This document shows positions 29,001-34,060 of a DNA stretch of 47,712 nt, one piece after another. The position numbers and the translations under genes are program-made. Under the pieces are notes generated by a model. That model was not told the DNA's origin. It ran no database searches and saw nothing but the letters and a program-made list of their open reading frames with translations. Numbering within the stretch: the first letter of the stretch is position 1; every line of letters begins with the position of its first letter. The DNA comes from a virus, in IMG/VR virus record IMGVR_UViG_3300008107_000104, positions 1 to 47,712 of that record; one strand, 5' to 3'.

Positions 29001-29318
29001 TCTGTTAAAGGTAGGGGTGGTTCAGCAACTGCTGTTATCACACCTGGAAGAATTGATACCGCATTGGTGACATCTCCTGGTTCTGGTTATACATCTAGAC
29101 CTACTGTTAACATTCTTTCACCAACAGGATTTGATGGGCAGGTATTAGCTAGAGTAGGTGTTTATAGGGTTGAAGTTTCAGATGGTGGTAGTGGATATTC
29201 ATATCCTGAAGTTGTTGTTGATAACATTATTCCAGATACTCCAACAGGATTTAGTCCAACATTAGACAGCACTGAAGCAACACTTGATAATACTCAACTA
29301 AGTTATGACCAAACATAA
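11064..29318 (+). CDS. gp7: Giant gp7-type baseplate wedge protein, 6084 aa
   Basis: A single intact 18.3-kb frame. The first ~290 residues and a helical stretch at about 645-730 (RNELQSRPRR..., then SIKDFYLSKGTKNALEYLF) look like the gp7 framework of cyanophages. The gene lies directly after gp6, as in T4. Many modules are added, at approximate residues: GxGY repeats at 290-640, 1133-1355 and 2936-3166; a YHYH domain at 1430-1475; a propeller-like region at 1850-2212; LamG domains at 2216-2430 and 4676-4868; Cys-x-Arg-Asp helical repeats at 3685-5355; SGATG-type modules and NGxxQxPG motifs to the end. T4 gp7 is about 1032 aa, so this is roughly sixfold larger. The gp7 assignment is moderately sure; the size and modules are seen directly. 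Confidence 0.75.
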   Translation: MNIKVSDRVKEQQPLFIQEENEIFYSLLQEYYKSQEKVGRSYSIVNDLNHYLDVNTYGGFSLADSTILLSDVGYQDKTVFVQDVTGFQETDGSFMIDKEVFYYETITKSPNVVLTPGISSQEFDSRYQVLESLLSYLVPTGTPPAMRNTYPLRVAGQPVSPIDSEHLIVSLYGKVLKPGVDYNIDGTNIVFTQTPRQRTSVDGEGGTYIKYLLGFAQNAVESLDEITCVQGRRKYPLTLNSAVYIPRSEILSVVTLDKVLLNPYEDYVFTSDHQILLTFNPSPSAKLFVRNIEYTAKEVGSGARVISKVNNGQLSDIIVLDGGSGYSINYIPKVTVDAVNGKDATAVALIDGVKSFNLLYGGTGYTSQNPPLVTFDDPPENGTRPEAEVVVDDATGSVSEVIIKNSGSGYATPPKVKFINPGGAKITPKALIDENGKIIPGSLEILASGNGYKTPPLIYIDPPTAEGSNAAILRAVLTDGQVSGFTVLSLGNGYTFEPRVRIVDPVGAQILDVTVNNGSVINIELLTGGTGYIDPPSVYIVDNRKDINGVPFGGSGAKATATIFNGAITDINITSFGTGYSDSEPPTVFISPPPEARASVQVGVGEVTGFTVVTPGQDYTPSSFANVSRGVSNFVNFDDNGEQIFRNELQSRPRRHASGSLVKNLDSLFLLQIFNRFVNQYLPSFNIDYTKVNASQIIKSIKDFYLSKGTKNALEYLFKIVFGENVTISYPKEEVFKPSAATWAVDTVLRAKLVSGDPNNLVNTLIYQYEDDVDMNVKFASALVENVISIFIGENQIYEISISEETKVGNFIIPYKTRLVEELDVDTNIITVDSTLGWPERNGTIIIGSDEDNQEYIQYKEKTLNQFLECTRSKNGVVEDWDAGTLVSANIFLYANKGSENEVVLQVVGIAEAATTKLTNTGSYYLPGDKLSVAKLGATTDDNRVTNWLFNVKKLVSIESIVPGGLNNKTATVTCTNPHGLLVGDQVTVYGANPIVYNGSFLVTSRVNDFVFSYELPQPAELSPQGNILISVDLNKGKSDDFQINNLISKYTSNIQNTFFNREYAYVASTGIPNYKIGPFLESALIPGNQRKLYRLPLKPNTTSVRNSIEPGPIGTWINGVTAWSYKSNLSVIYGGITDIDIISPGENYDAANPPILTIRGGGGSGAEAEVTVNGSIFAFEVTNGGSNYKEEPLVSIVGGGGSGATARAIITNGVVSQILVESPGEGYTSEPIISISGGEGFGATAVAQVRGPIKTVKVTNSGQDYTSIPNVVLSSGENAEAQPIIINGRLVSIAVINSGTGYTTAPNVYINGDGFGAKAKAIIGTIGEDKGKVIGIQIINRGVGYTQGRTSIRLEAIGQNAVFRTKVFEWTYDLENQLSSKYDGARGYVFAGYNTQYGGEYAHVSNPQTLRYVLGDNVFKDEDQVIQEKDGTFLHSPIIGWAFDGNPIYGPYGYTDPTDSSKGVRRVLSSYRLKPNIVFNAQTNQTPVRIDGPPLALYPAGSFIQDYEYRFGSGDLDEYNGRFCKTPEYPEGTYAYFVTIDASASGNPVFPYILGPSYYSAVDKWNLSQNAVQFFIPTDVVRYRDPYEDVDIDTDRQPNQRTDTLTTESGETIIFEIQDSNNDGLIAENEEDEVLELTEEQSLEIFDYFPRVDIESKVDIEVETITKFESAQIDGFVIENPGINYKVNDKVTFDNTDTDGFGASAKVESVKGPKILNYTTSFNDIDTIATITTEQPHGLSIGDTVIIDTEPALDTNFKSFKVNTVSGVENIAVIQGGVGYNLDIPPEYELISEVGQDALLNINVESQGSINRVDIVNSGNGYDVDNPPQIRVTHPQIFKKANYFITEFDVAGGHVEWFDSVVAEDRSIYSCGRLVRENGDNIAILAKFNNDGRLVWRRTLTPSLPLSGTKNAAWKRLVVVDTNPHTIYVVGETVQNTVNLTYNPDILIAKYISGFNAQNQPDGVIQWQKEFAGISGTTRRDYATAIDWSDELDALIVGGYTDTNSASGFDMWFVLMNEFSDVVEKRKLTTDNETEILTDIHVHGEHIYWTGITNNEDIVYGRMSYDNIDLRHDWGQRIANPTNYKFTDARLKIDDYESIYLYATESNNATSQTEKITLFRIDLDNYNEVVWAKRLSPASTTFTSLKGIGHTIDIFNNINIGISVDTNSGSFVDLVKFKHDGTILNDSRIRVNGKFKGYSICSDNSADTTIFGVTTSDTVTPTYVGNAAITTAQSQFGGSCVSFDGNGDYVTLPSNADYGFGTGDFTIEFWVRLNNLSNFRVLWDQRNASSDNAAYIDVMPSGVVRYVAGVTGSMIGINSITTITVNTWNHIAVSRLNGTTRLFVNGVVQPTTVSDTINYAARGIKIGGDFPVNTAYDLNGFIDEVRISKGLARYSNSFTVPTSSFDKDSSTVLLLHFNSSTIYDVSALVKFDNKHTKLGSYSVSTLNNIDDVVITDVTYSIDEDFNPSITTFSPGSAGYQLLDFSDIISNHLPGNYTFSSNTETFSSRTATVPTPSGRTLILKASVVDKYYIKDSSVTKADVVKKITFNQDARFIVGEQLQWYTIQGSGQNAQEVVSAFGKIIETGDNYALIGKIYGTLNTTSRLKDTLSTANEKQYTFLEVPYSTTIGTFSIALSSYTTDIPAGTAEFKPFSADDYVLKIVDVIQGSNFLPGDIVPIGFNGVNISFDSTYQTLTLTGLTAVTKVSLITNLRKIVKSTSNTNTDELYIVASRAHNYNSNDIIFVEGFLYNVFNGSFFVKRLINTREYTYTLRGVTVLDPITSTAISAVNVYAKHPSLVFVRGHQYIFDVGDPSNAGYYLSFSKDNQYKLEYSFNNVTRSGNPGLDPPGVIPFVRFKTIGDVTNISYYFDPARTGSNSPVGANSFIDVVDTPYKGRFRITAVPSATQFRFQLEREPEGPVILDSTSYSTTSTKASGPIDSIKLVNKGGFYRKLPIITNIASDRQIERINILNGGTEYAVGVYKDVPISGDGEGGKVNITVELGGDPVTGTITDVELIDPGKGYTTAFIQVDAIQGILGPSLTGSGADLEVVIPPQGEGASVFLQGTEIGKIKRLKNNNFGYDYPHDYTLQPEITFPVILQLFNTSVLTEIKVTDPGAGYTSPPAVIIEGGGGTGAQAVAIVRNNRLQEIIVKDPGSGYSSEPTVTLKSEFVYVVNVDLGYFQFNFPHGIITGSEITLRADDLGSTVGQLPQPSSAGLTSLVPGQVYYAIAGNVNGLEDNQLRIALTLQDAQNGQYITFLNSGSGKQILLTEVFGGKAEAIVETSRFLQGEKVFQGNDLDDPTAVGFVSTNTGWQIGPRLLKIVDYTGEWKVGEKVTGIISKASGTIDNINSATGTLNIGSLTQTTGKFIDNVGKPSEIIQKIQDSYFYQDFSYVVNSEIPINTWRDTVRKINHPAGFNIFGQLNLTGGKDISGRKVSTDFTKRVDISEFTNFADIINFAAAQPIYSEFNNSDVLFRNKRLTSSEEILTSVVKKIDDISPLFDGERTSFPLQINGEQVIASTGQSMILINGVMQAPIKSYTIANGNIEFTEPPKPPASVVYREIEFETVQVRRINISNVSGILPEINQEIRGITTNATATVVVSTTSYLDVINVSGSFQVNETLVASATGLNATVVSMEPVIQDTIFQFGEQITNLNKKIAIIEEVNLATFIPTYPTQVSAWNNLTAQTGQRFQDAGDLISGNRTYIIENSFNDMAAQYPSFVVPGGAGAVNKCKRDIGYIVDAVIEDIRSGGNSNIVAATKAYFNNGVPLANGLAGEEEQSIFAFNRARHYMQQAVVNQLPFKDVDILPDKVSATNGGANPNTNTNLNPNNCSDVKSAISTLVGMLTNALQSGSIASLPNPNPGVWKIGSSTNRLVISKTYGTSKFETGLFQIQLNDYFISAETGIVGRVTRINPYRDPSTNQVVGTLTINPGSSFFGLIFERLPLPTNPNTIVDDLSKTIIGAAKIDNYNQFVNQNFPLSEFAQNISLVYDDETGTWSEGDSIRNVRIKYVNANPADNQRGYDSKKLIQLNKTAIITQVILDIQTQYPDFDFPNNSTSKCERDLGFIIDAVCNDIVSNGNANIVISTKKYFNGNALLSNGLAGEITQSVFAFNKARDYMKQAVTNTLSIPGAQQDLTIIPDANPTSGSPSNTNPTSCANIRSQIDTLIAILTTALNDGDLDSLSSITITDGAFTVGETIRSRKVIYKNKSKGTFFPEFKLTGLTSGTQAEIIGVNSANAYLYVKPPTGTFTSGERIANWKITNVGSPKVRLASSPNFRYLDAADRIAANSDLIKEEVIGYIARKYPDFYYPKSPSTSYRFKDAANLIRGNIDTIVNTAFNAIATQYPTFTNPNPTKCRRDLRYVVLAVAQDLYDGGNKWTRMATLYYFNNGVPISNGLVGEEAQSVYAFNQARDLCYQAITNQLAYKDLTITADPNPSSGTVSNINPNSCANVRNTITTLFSILTTSITNGNINNLPVENAGDFSPGEFTCKRDMQFIIDAFVFDLRYGGNSSVVNAGDFYVDGNGNIQFISGEESQTREAFKYARDLMISAMRNFTVTLPNTVRAASTTLTVSSTVGLVEGMDVTGTGFSAGTVIVEVLSSTTVRLNQNPQLTGTGNAVFTLNFAKYTILAPSIDSSLTVDTSNPQCADVASTINTLWSTLDGIINTKVVPTPTQPTYSNKFGLSSAAFGVSNTGTNNIKIENPEKLVLGTNNWTIEMWVYKTVNSTTQYILDMRESALSQAVPTIYFNTLNQLVYFTNGAARITSNNTVPVNTWTHIAVVRTGLTTKMYINGVGQTQTFSDTTNYIGQTLRLGSTYQDNTGFRGLIDEFRMSLTNRYTANFTPQTVEHEGDSGDILLFHFDGTNGTTDIYPESYVEATYDSLRTSVAIVGQIDPLEKELIVEVIDSSREEYRQAADYIRKNREFIIDEMIGYLKNKYPLLVIPGDEAGGSDGTNICARDSAYIVDAIINDLLNGGNYQTVYTAKFYLEGSGALKFIGGELLQSVYAYQKLGEIINDILSDTITAQYSDIIIVPVESAFSVNVTNEVTSLCDTIADILAPTGHRFRDAANLLYFNRDYIAEEVVDAIEDVFKWTSSQNNVTYDLFVNPNKDKCIRDLKQYIIPAMITDILTGGNYATVQAFEFYVDTNTNILYVEDELLAMYKALELAKPIAQRAVNNLLYAKNSTGTPAGAYIAQYTNRQPYRDLTISPDGASNQNPNACANVTSAISTLFDLLLNTISEESSQYSSTSRRNAAKLILFNRAYIATEAFNDTKAAYPLYPGSINFGYDVLNDMIYDIVTNGNAKTYARCLSWLDAFFNFIAFSGYNPVHLRFHLDRIKVWAQRAVSQSLNLVGPTSNQPRYSEVGLNVGDVTSYVSTLIETYKTVITTPTDIESITRDPGVEIPAEVYPTRTIPVPYTISFEPSAFIYGETTTTFAEVAQIVYNKYQIRKKFSKHTITLAGVGSNPPAFIINETVRDSSDNTAVVYQTDGRTYLDLISFTGSFIVSDVLTGDTSGATGTVTAIDNRLMLKPMMGSFNVGDVIYSEDTPTSSVITQWLYNSGSILENTSGVLTLDTETLEGGFSLSQFVYSSESEFLLTTFDPQGFDSPNIGEYIVASSVTEIQFATSSITTSGNPTDAFLQGDRLDVIQNNLPTGQYATIISYDEETGIMFVGNKTENFDSFVIASGFSVGVYQPGTLQPKISGQVIDVQTNNSTASGRITRIEQSGSTYKLWLTEVQGTFLSNHQIEANNNFRLINLITSEVVARVSRYARGFDGETTSFKLTYNNGTPYFPDSDGHLLVFVNGILQPPGANYAYTVFADNIQFTEAPVAGSSFNAYYIGKLRLLDDISFDFDSLRSSFNLKFNGVFYSLTITNGVQSNIILPENNIIVAINGVLQEPGVAFKLIGSRITFAEIPRAGSSFVAFSYIGSDADVVAATVVPPIEIGDEIFIDGEDSNRTVAVIESSNSLVTFEYSGSVKGRGGSATAVITPGRIDTALVTSPGSGYTSRPTVNILSPTGFDGQVLARVGVYRVEVSDGGSGYSYPEVVVDNIIPDTPTGFSPTLDSTEATLDNTQLSYDQT
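11955..12950 (+). repeat. GxGY beta repeats, block 1 of the giant gene
   Basis: Protein repeats of roughly 40-55 residues follow the pattern (V/I)-x-(V/I)-L-x-G-G-x-G-Y-(T/S)-x-x-P-x-(V/L)-x-(I/V)..., for example IVLDGGSGYS, LLYGGTGYTSQNPPLVTF, IKNSGSGYATPPKVKF and LLTGGTGYIDPPSVYI. Related blocks occur at about 14460-15150 and 19870-20560, and the same unit appears in three other genes of the window. The units probably form a beta-rich elongated shaft. Confidence 0.8.
15350..15490 (+). other. YHYH-type domain within the giant gene
   Basis: HSPIIGWAFDGNPIYGPYGY, followed by Asp, Thr and Ser residues, matches the YHYH domain core G-x-A-x-D-G-x-P-(I/V)-Y-G-P-x-G. The domain is known from secreted and cell-surface proteins. 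Inferred: a surface-exposed knob on the baseplate. Confidence 0.7.
17710..18350 (+). other. LamG domain 1 within the giant gene
   Basis: VSFDGNGDYVTLPSN, FTIEFWVRLNN, TWNHIAVSRLNGTTRLFVNG and FIDEVRISKGLARY are in the order and spacing of a Laminin-G/concanavalin-A-like fold. Such domains commonly bind glycans. It follows a propeller-like region (about 16610-17700) with SBBP-like strands such as AILAKFNNDGRLVWRR. Confidence 0.85.
22115..27130 (+). repeat. Cys-x-Arg-Asp helical repeat array in the giant gene
   Basis: Six copies carry a Cys-x-Arg-Asp start followed by a (I/V)-(I/V)-D-A-like helix and a DI-x-x-GGN turn, at Cys codons 22260, 23244, 24135, 24537, 25938 and 26406 (residues 3733, 4061, 4358, 4492, 4959, 5115). 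A seventh near 26925 lacks the Cys. Five are preceded by a partner segment of the type RF-x-DAA-x-LI-x-x-N (for example 22130, 24020, 25800, 26260), and several are followed by NPN-x-C and a Leu/Ile-rich helix. LamG domain 2 is inserted between copies 4 and 5. I know no family name for it. Confidence 0.75.
25090..25665 (+). other. LamG domain 2 within the giant gene
   Basis: WTIEMWVYKTVNSTTQYILD, then TWTHIAVVRTGLTTKMYING, GLIDEFRMSLTNRYTANFTP and ILLFHFDGTNG are the same landmarks as in LamG domain 1 (about 7 kb upstream). It interrupts the helical repeat array. It is recognisably the same fold but clearly diverged from domain 1. Confidence 0.85.
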
Positions 29319-29321
29319 ATA
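29314..29321 (+). promoter_or_regulatory. Late promoter box CATAAATA
   Basis: CATAAATA fits NATAAATA and contains the giant gene's TAA stop (29316-29318). Twenty-three bases separate it from the next ATG, with AAAGGAA as Shine-Dalgarno in between. Confidence 0.6.
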
Positions 29322-29344
29322 CTAAAGGAAAAAGAATAACTATC

Positions 29345-30232
29345 ATGGCAAAGAATTCTTTAAATATTGGTACTACACCAAATGACGGGACTGGTGACAG
29401 TTTACGATTTGGTGCTAGTAAAATCAATGCTATGGTTGATGAGATATACCAAGCACTTGGAACTGGGACAAATTTACAGGTTGATATTAATGATGTAACT
29501 GCTGGAAAATATTTAAGATCAAATGGAACTAATTTTGTCCCTTCTGTAATTTCATATGCAGATATAACAGGTGTTCCTTCTATTCCTGCTGCTCAAGTTA
29601 GTAGTGACTGGAATGCACTTAGTGGTGTTGCACAAATTTTAAATAAACCAAATTTAGCAACAGTTGCTACTAGTGCAAATGCTTCAGATTTAAATTGGGC
29701 AGTTTATAATGATATTCCAAATTTACCATCAGCAAGTGCAAAAAATGGCATGATTGCTAAGGTAACTAGTACAGGTCGTTTATATTATTCTCATGATAAT
29801 TCATGGAAAAGAGTTGCAAATTATGAAGAACTTAGTCAGCAACTTGTAGGTCTTTCTGCTAGAACAACCGTGTCAGGTACTACCGTAGTTTTAGCAAATA
29901 ATGCTTCTAGTTTTACGGAAGTTACAGGATTTAAATCTTATAGTATTTTAAAGATACAAACAAACATTGCTGCTTGGGTAACATTATACACTGATGCAGA
30001 TAGTAGGTCTGCTGATTTCAATAGAACAGAAGATCAAGACCCTCTTAACGGTGCTGGAGTAATTGCTGAAATTATTACAACTGGGCCACAAACACAAATT
30101 ATGACTCCTGCAGTTTTTGGTTGGAATAATGATTCGACACCAGGTTCAAATATCTATATGAAAGTAGTCAATAAATCTGGATCATCTAATACAGTTACAG
30201 TATCATTAACTCTTCTCCAACTAGAGGCATGA
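29345..30232 (+). CDS. Virion structural protein, fibre- or adaptor-like, 295 aa
   Basis: The N-terminus, NIGTTPNDGTGDSLRFGASK and a helix to about residue 40, is a motif I recall at the start of many cyanophage tail and fibre proteins. Next is a Thr/Ala/Asn-rich region with ITGVPSIP-type segments like fibre shafts, and a beta-rich C-terminal domain (about 170-295). No enzyme motif is seen. Its position between gp7 and gp8 suggests a baseplate-attached or fibre-adaptor role (T4 has gp9 in this general area), but I cannot equate it with gp9. It overlaps the protease gene by ATGA. Confidence 0.65.
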   Translation: MAKNSLNIGTTPNDGTGDSLRFGASKINAMVDEIYQALGTGTNLQVDINDVTAGKYLRSNGTNFVPSVISYADITGVPSIPAAQVSSDWNALSGVAQILNKPNLATVATSANASDLNWAVYNDIPNLPSASAKNGMIAKVTSTGRLYYSHDNSWKRVANYEELSQQLVGLSARTTVSGTTVVLANNASSFTEVTGFKSYSILKIQTNIAAWVTLYTDADSRSADFNRTEDQDPLNGAGVIAEIITTGPQTQIMTPAVFGWNNDSTPGSNIYMKVVNKSGSSNTVTVSLTLLQLEA

Positions 30233-31878
30233 TGAAAGAATACATAGTAACTTTAAATAAATTTGAAGACTTAGATTTATTTTATGAAGATATGGAAACT
30301 CCTGGAGGATCGGTTACTATTCCAGGTAGAAAAGTTGATTGTGTATTGAGAAGAGATATTTCTAGAAATACACACTACATGTTAACTGAGGAAGAGGCAG
30401 AACTTCTACGTCAGGATGAACGTGTTCTTGCTGTTGAATTACTTCCATCAGAATTAGGTTTAGAAGTAACTCCACATTGGACTCAAAGTGGAGTTTTCCA
30501 AAAATTAAACTTCTTTGCAAATACTGAAAAAAATTGGGGATTATTACGTTGTATTTTGGGATCTCAAATTCCAGGATGGGGACTTGATGGATCACCTTCC
30601 CAAGGTCAGACTATAAGAACATCATCGTCAGGACAACATGTTGATGTTGTTATTGTTGATGCACATATAAATCCAAATCATCCTGAATTTGCAGTAAATG
30701 CAAATGGTACTGGAGGAAGTAGAGTAAACTTAATTGATTGGTTTGAATATGGTCCTTCAATTGGTTATGCATATACATCACCATATGACTATAGTGATAT
30801 TTCTAGTAATCATGGTACTCATGTTGCAGGGACTGTTGCAGGTAATACTCAAGGGTGGGTAAGAAATTCAATAATTTATAACATGGAGTTTTCATATTCT
30901 GGATCTGGGGCACCAGGACCTAATTGGGAACTATATCTCTTTGATTATCTAAGAGCATTTCATAAAAATAAACCAGTAAATGAAGTAACTGGAAGACGAA
31001 ATCCAACAGTAACTAATCATAGTTGGGGATATGCATACAATGATATTGATTTAGCATTTGTAACATCAGTAACATATAGAGGAGTTACTACAAGTTTAAG
31101 TGGTTTAGCAACTTCTATTAAAGCACAAATTTTAGAAAATAATGGAGTACCTGTGCCTGCAGGAACTCTTCTTTATCGCATTCCTGCTAGGTATTCTGCA
31201 TTAGATGCAGATATTCAAGATGCTATTGCTGATGGTATCATTGTAGTATCTTCTGCTGGCAATTCTTATTGGAATTCAACTATATCTTCTAACATTGATT
31301 ATAATAATTCTATTGCAACAAATACCGTAGGGACAGTATTTCATTCTAGAGGTTCATCTCCAGGAGCAGCAGATAATGTAATTTGTGTTGGTAGCATTGG
31401 AACTTTTTCAGATGAAAGGAAGTCGGCTTTTAGTAATTGGGGACAGAGGATTGATATTTGGGCACCTGGAAGTAATATCATTTCTGCAGTGTATGACGCA
31501 ACTGCGGCAAATGAATTTTCCATTACATTAGTAAATGATTCTAGGAATGGTTCTTTCAAATTGGGTTCTATATCTGGAACAAGCATGGCTTCCCCCCAAG
31601 TTGCTGGAGTGTTAGCATGTTTAATGGAACATAATCCAAGAATGAACCAATTTGAAGCACGAAGCTTCATTACAAAATTATCTAAGAAGAATCAAATTGG
31701 TTCTACGGGTTCAAATCCAAATCAATCACCATATACTGCTATAGGTGATTCTAATAATCGATATTTGTTTTATGATCCCATCCGTAAATTTTCTGGTGAA
31801 GTATATCCAAGAAAAACCCAAAATAATAGGGGTTCTCAAGGACAGACTTTCCCTAGAATGAGATTGAAGTATACCTAA
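30229..31878 (+). CDS. Subtilisin-like serine protease (S8 family), 549 aa
   Basis: All subtilase landmarks are present. They are the Asp motif DVVIVDAHINPNHPEF (D144), the His motif NHGTHVAGTVAG (H195), the oxyanion Asn in VVSSAGNS (N345) and the Ser motif SGTSMASPQVAG (S452, with Gln where His is usual). Residues about 1-75 resemble an I9 propeptide, ending in AELLRQDERVLAVEL just before the mature-like part. The C-terminal ~70 residues are a basic Gly/Asn/Arg tail. No signal peptide is visible. Start ATG 30229 overlaps the previous stop; ATG 30232 is an equal alternative. Known: subtilases cleave proteins with broad specificity. Inferred: a virion-associated or maturation protease. Confidence 0.9.
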   Translation: MMKEYIVTLNKFEDLDLFYEDMETPGGSVTIPGRKVDCVLRRDISRNTHYMLTEEEAELLRQDERVLAVELLPSELGLEVTPHWTQSGVFQKLNFFANTEKNWGLLRCILGSQIPGWGLDGSPSQGQTIRTSSSGQHVDVVIVDAHINPNHPEFAVNANGTGGSRVNLIDWFEYGPSIGYAYTSPYDYSDISSNHGTHVAGTVAGNTQGWVRNSIIYNMEFSYSGSGAPGPNWELYLFDYLRAFHKNKPVNEVTGRRNPTVTNHSWGYAYNDIDLAFVTSVTYRGVTTSLSGLATSIKAQILENNGVPVPAGTLLYRIPARYSALDADIQDAIADGIIVVSSAGNSYWNSTISSNIDYNNSIATNTVGTVFHSRGSSPGAADNVICVGSIGTFSDERKSAFSNWGQRIDIWAPGSNIISAVYDATAANEFSITLVNDSRNGSFKLGSISGTSMASPQVAGVLACLMEHNPRMNQFEARSFITKLSKKNQIGSTGSNPNQSPYTAIGDSNNRYLFYDPIRKFSGEVYPRKTQNNRGSQGQTFPRMRLKYT

Positions 31879-31884
31879 TAAATA
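31877..31884 (+). promoter_or_regulatory. Late promoter box AATAAATA
   Basis: AATAAATA fits NATAAATA and overlaps the protease's TAA stop (31876-31878). It is 23 bases from the next ATG, with GAGAGGAAA as Shine-Dalgarno. Confidence 0.6.
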
Positions 31885-31907
31885 TCATAATAGAGAGGAA
31901 ATATTAA

Positions 31908-34055
31908 ATGGCAATTGCACCTGGGTCTGGAGCTAAAATAAGACCACTTTTTAATCAGTATTTTGGTGTAGATAGTGTAGAAATACTGGATGGTGGTTCT
32001 GGGTATAGTGCAGATTTACCTCCTTTGTTGAGAATATCTGGTGCTGGAGTTCCTACTGCAGAAGCAAAGTTAAGACCAGTTATAAAAGATGGTCAAATTA
32101 TAAGAGTTGATGTTATAGATCCTGGTTATGGTTATGATCCGTTGCGTGTAGAAATAAATGGAACAAATCCACCTGGTCTTGGAGAAGGTACTCCTAGTGG
32201 TGCTATTGGAAAAGTTTTCTTGAAAAAAGATGCAAATGGAAATGATACTGACGAAGTTGAGTATGTTCAACTAACTTCTCAGGGGGATAGTTATTTTGGA
32301 TCTACAACTGCAGTAATTAGAGGTGGTGGAGGTAATGGTGCTGAAGCTAAAGCAGTAACTGGTTTTGTAACTGGTTTATCTATCATAAACTCTGGAAGAG
32401 AATATTTATCAAATAATACTTCTATTGATATTGCTGGTGGAGGTGGATCTGGAGCACAAGGTGTTTTAAACATAGACGAGACTGGAGTAGTCACAAACAT
32501 TTATATTGATAATCCTGGTGAATTTTATGAAACAGATCCACTTGTACTGCTTATTGGAGGTGGTGGAGCAGGTGCTAAAGCAATAGCAAAAACAAATCTA
32601 GGTCAGTTGAGTGAGATTGAAATCCTTAATGGTGGTAATCGATATACCTCTGCACCTGAAGTTATTTTTGCAAGAAAAACTAAACTTGCTAGAAAAGTTA
32701 GAAATCGTCAAAGTTATAATTCAACAGTTAAAAGTATTACTGGTTTAATCAAAGATGTTCAACCATCAGATACTAGTATTTTCTTAGAAAGTACTAGTGC
32801 ATTTCCTGGATCTGGTTCTGTATTCTTGAACAAGGAGATTATTAATTATACTGGAAAAACTGCTAGATCATTAACTGGTTGTAACCGAGGAGTAAATTTT
32901 AGATATGACCAGAAACTTATTCTTGATGATGGTGCAAATGATGAATTTGGAATTTCTCAATATAAATTTCAGGTTACGGATAGAGTAAATAGAACAACAC
33001 CAAACGCATCAAATAAAATTGCTAAGGTATATGATTGGGTTCCTGAAACTAGATCACTATACATTAAATTTGAAATTGATGAGTTGTCTTTTATTGATGG
33101 TGGAAGAGCAAACGAAAAATCAAACGTTATTGCTTTCAGTGGTGGAATTTCTGGATCGGCAACGACACAACCACATAGAATCGCAGAATCTTTTGGTGCA
33201 TTTATAACACTACTAACACAACCAATTGGATTACTACAAGATTTTGTTTTTGAAGATCGTTATATCGGTGAGGTTACTCAAACATCAACTGAGTTTCCTG
33301 GTGGAGATGGTTATGCTGATATTTACAACGAAGAAACTGCATATGAAGGTGAAATATATCTAAATGGTGGTGTTGCTAGTACACTCTATGGTATTGAAGA
33401 AAATGTTGGTGGATCAAACACAACTCTCTTTACTCCTGGAGAGGTAATTAGAGACGCAACTCAACCACCACTTGAACCATCTGTTGTTGAAGTAACAGGT
33501 TTAACAGATGGTGAAAGACATATTTGTGTCATCAAATTAACTGTTGATCCTAATAATAATACACCATATATTTCTGGTAATACTGCTACTGGACAAACTA
33601 CAGGAATTCAATCAACTACAGTTTACTATAGAAACTTAGTAAACGGATTGTGGACAACTAGTGGAACTATGGCATCATTAACTCCATTTGTTTCTGTTCC
33701 TAATACTATTGATTTGGAAGAGGGTATGTTAGTAGTGGGTGATGTTATTCCGACAGGTACTGTTATTGCTAAGATTATTAATTCTACAACTATCCAATTA
33801 TCAAATCCTGTTAACCCAATTATAGGTAGCACTACTAGAACTATCACTATAAGAATGGAACTTGAACCAGAAGAATTAGAAGATGATCCATCATATACTG
33901 AAACAAAAAATATTTTATATCTAAGATCACCAGTATTTGTGGATACACCAATTGAATATCAAATTGGAGAAATTATTACTGGTGCTGGTGGTGGAAATGC
34001 AGATATATTAGATATACAGTATTTCTCACTAGTTCGAGACGAAACACTCGGATAA
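31908..34055 (+). CDS. Gly-rich structural protein with GxGY repeats, 715 aa
   Basis: The first ~260 residues are GxGY/GGGGxGA repeats, for example VEILDGGSGYSADLPPLL, VIDPGYGYDPL, GGGGNGAEAKA, GGGGSGAQG, GGGGAGAKAIAKT and ILNGGNRYTSAPEVIF. They are the same unit as in the giant gene. The middle (about 290-400) has strand-rich segments including a FLNKEIINYTGKT turn, and the C-terminal half is a beta-rich region of unknown type. No catalytic motif was seen. The gene follows the protease and precedes gp8, with its own late box. It is probably a baseplate or fibre component. Confidence 0.6.
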   Translation: MAIAPGSGAKIRPLFNQYFGVDSVEILDGGSGYSADLPPLLRISGAGVPTAEAKLRPVIKDGQIIRVDVIDPGYGYDPLRVEINGTNPPGLGEGTPSGAIGKVFLKKDANGNDTDEVEYVQLTSQGDSYFGSTTAVIRGGGGNGAEAKAVTGFVTGLSIINSGREYLSNNTSIDIAGGGGSGAQGVLNIDETGVVTNIYIDNPGEFYETDPLVLLIGGGGAGAKAIAKTNLGQLSEIEILNGGNRYTSAPEVIFARKTKLARKVRNRQSYNSTVKSITGLIKDVQPSDTSIFLESTSAFPGSGSVFLNKEIINYTGKTARSLTGCNRGVNFRYDQKLILDDGANDEFGISQYKFQVTDRVNRTTPNASNKIAKVYDWVPETRSLYIKFEIDELSFIDGGRANEKSNVIAFSGGISGSATTQPHRIAESFGAFITLLTQPIGLLQDFVFEDRYIGEVTQTSTEFPGGDGYADIYNEETAYEGEIYLNGGVASTLYGIEENVGGSNTTLFTPGEVIRDATQPPLEPSVVEVTGLTDGERHICVIKLTVDPNNNTPYISGNTATGQTTGIQSTTVYYRNLVNGLWTTSGTMASLTPFVSVPNTIDLEEGMLVVGDVIPTGTVIAKIINSTTIQLSNPVNPIIGSTTRTITIRMELEPEELEDDPSYTETKNILYLRSPVFVDTPIEYQIGEIITGAGGGNADILDIQYFSLVRDETLG

Positions 34056-34060
34056 GATAG

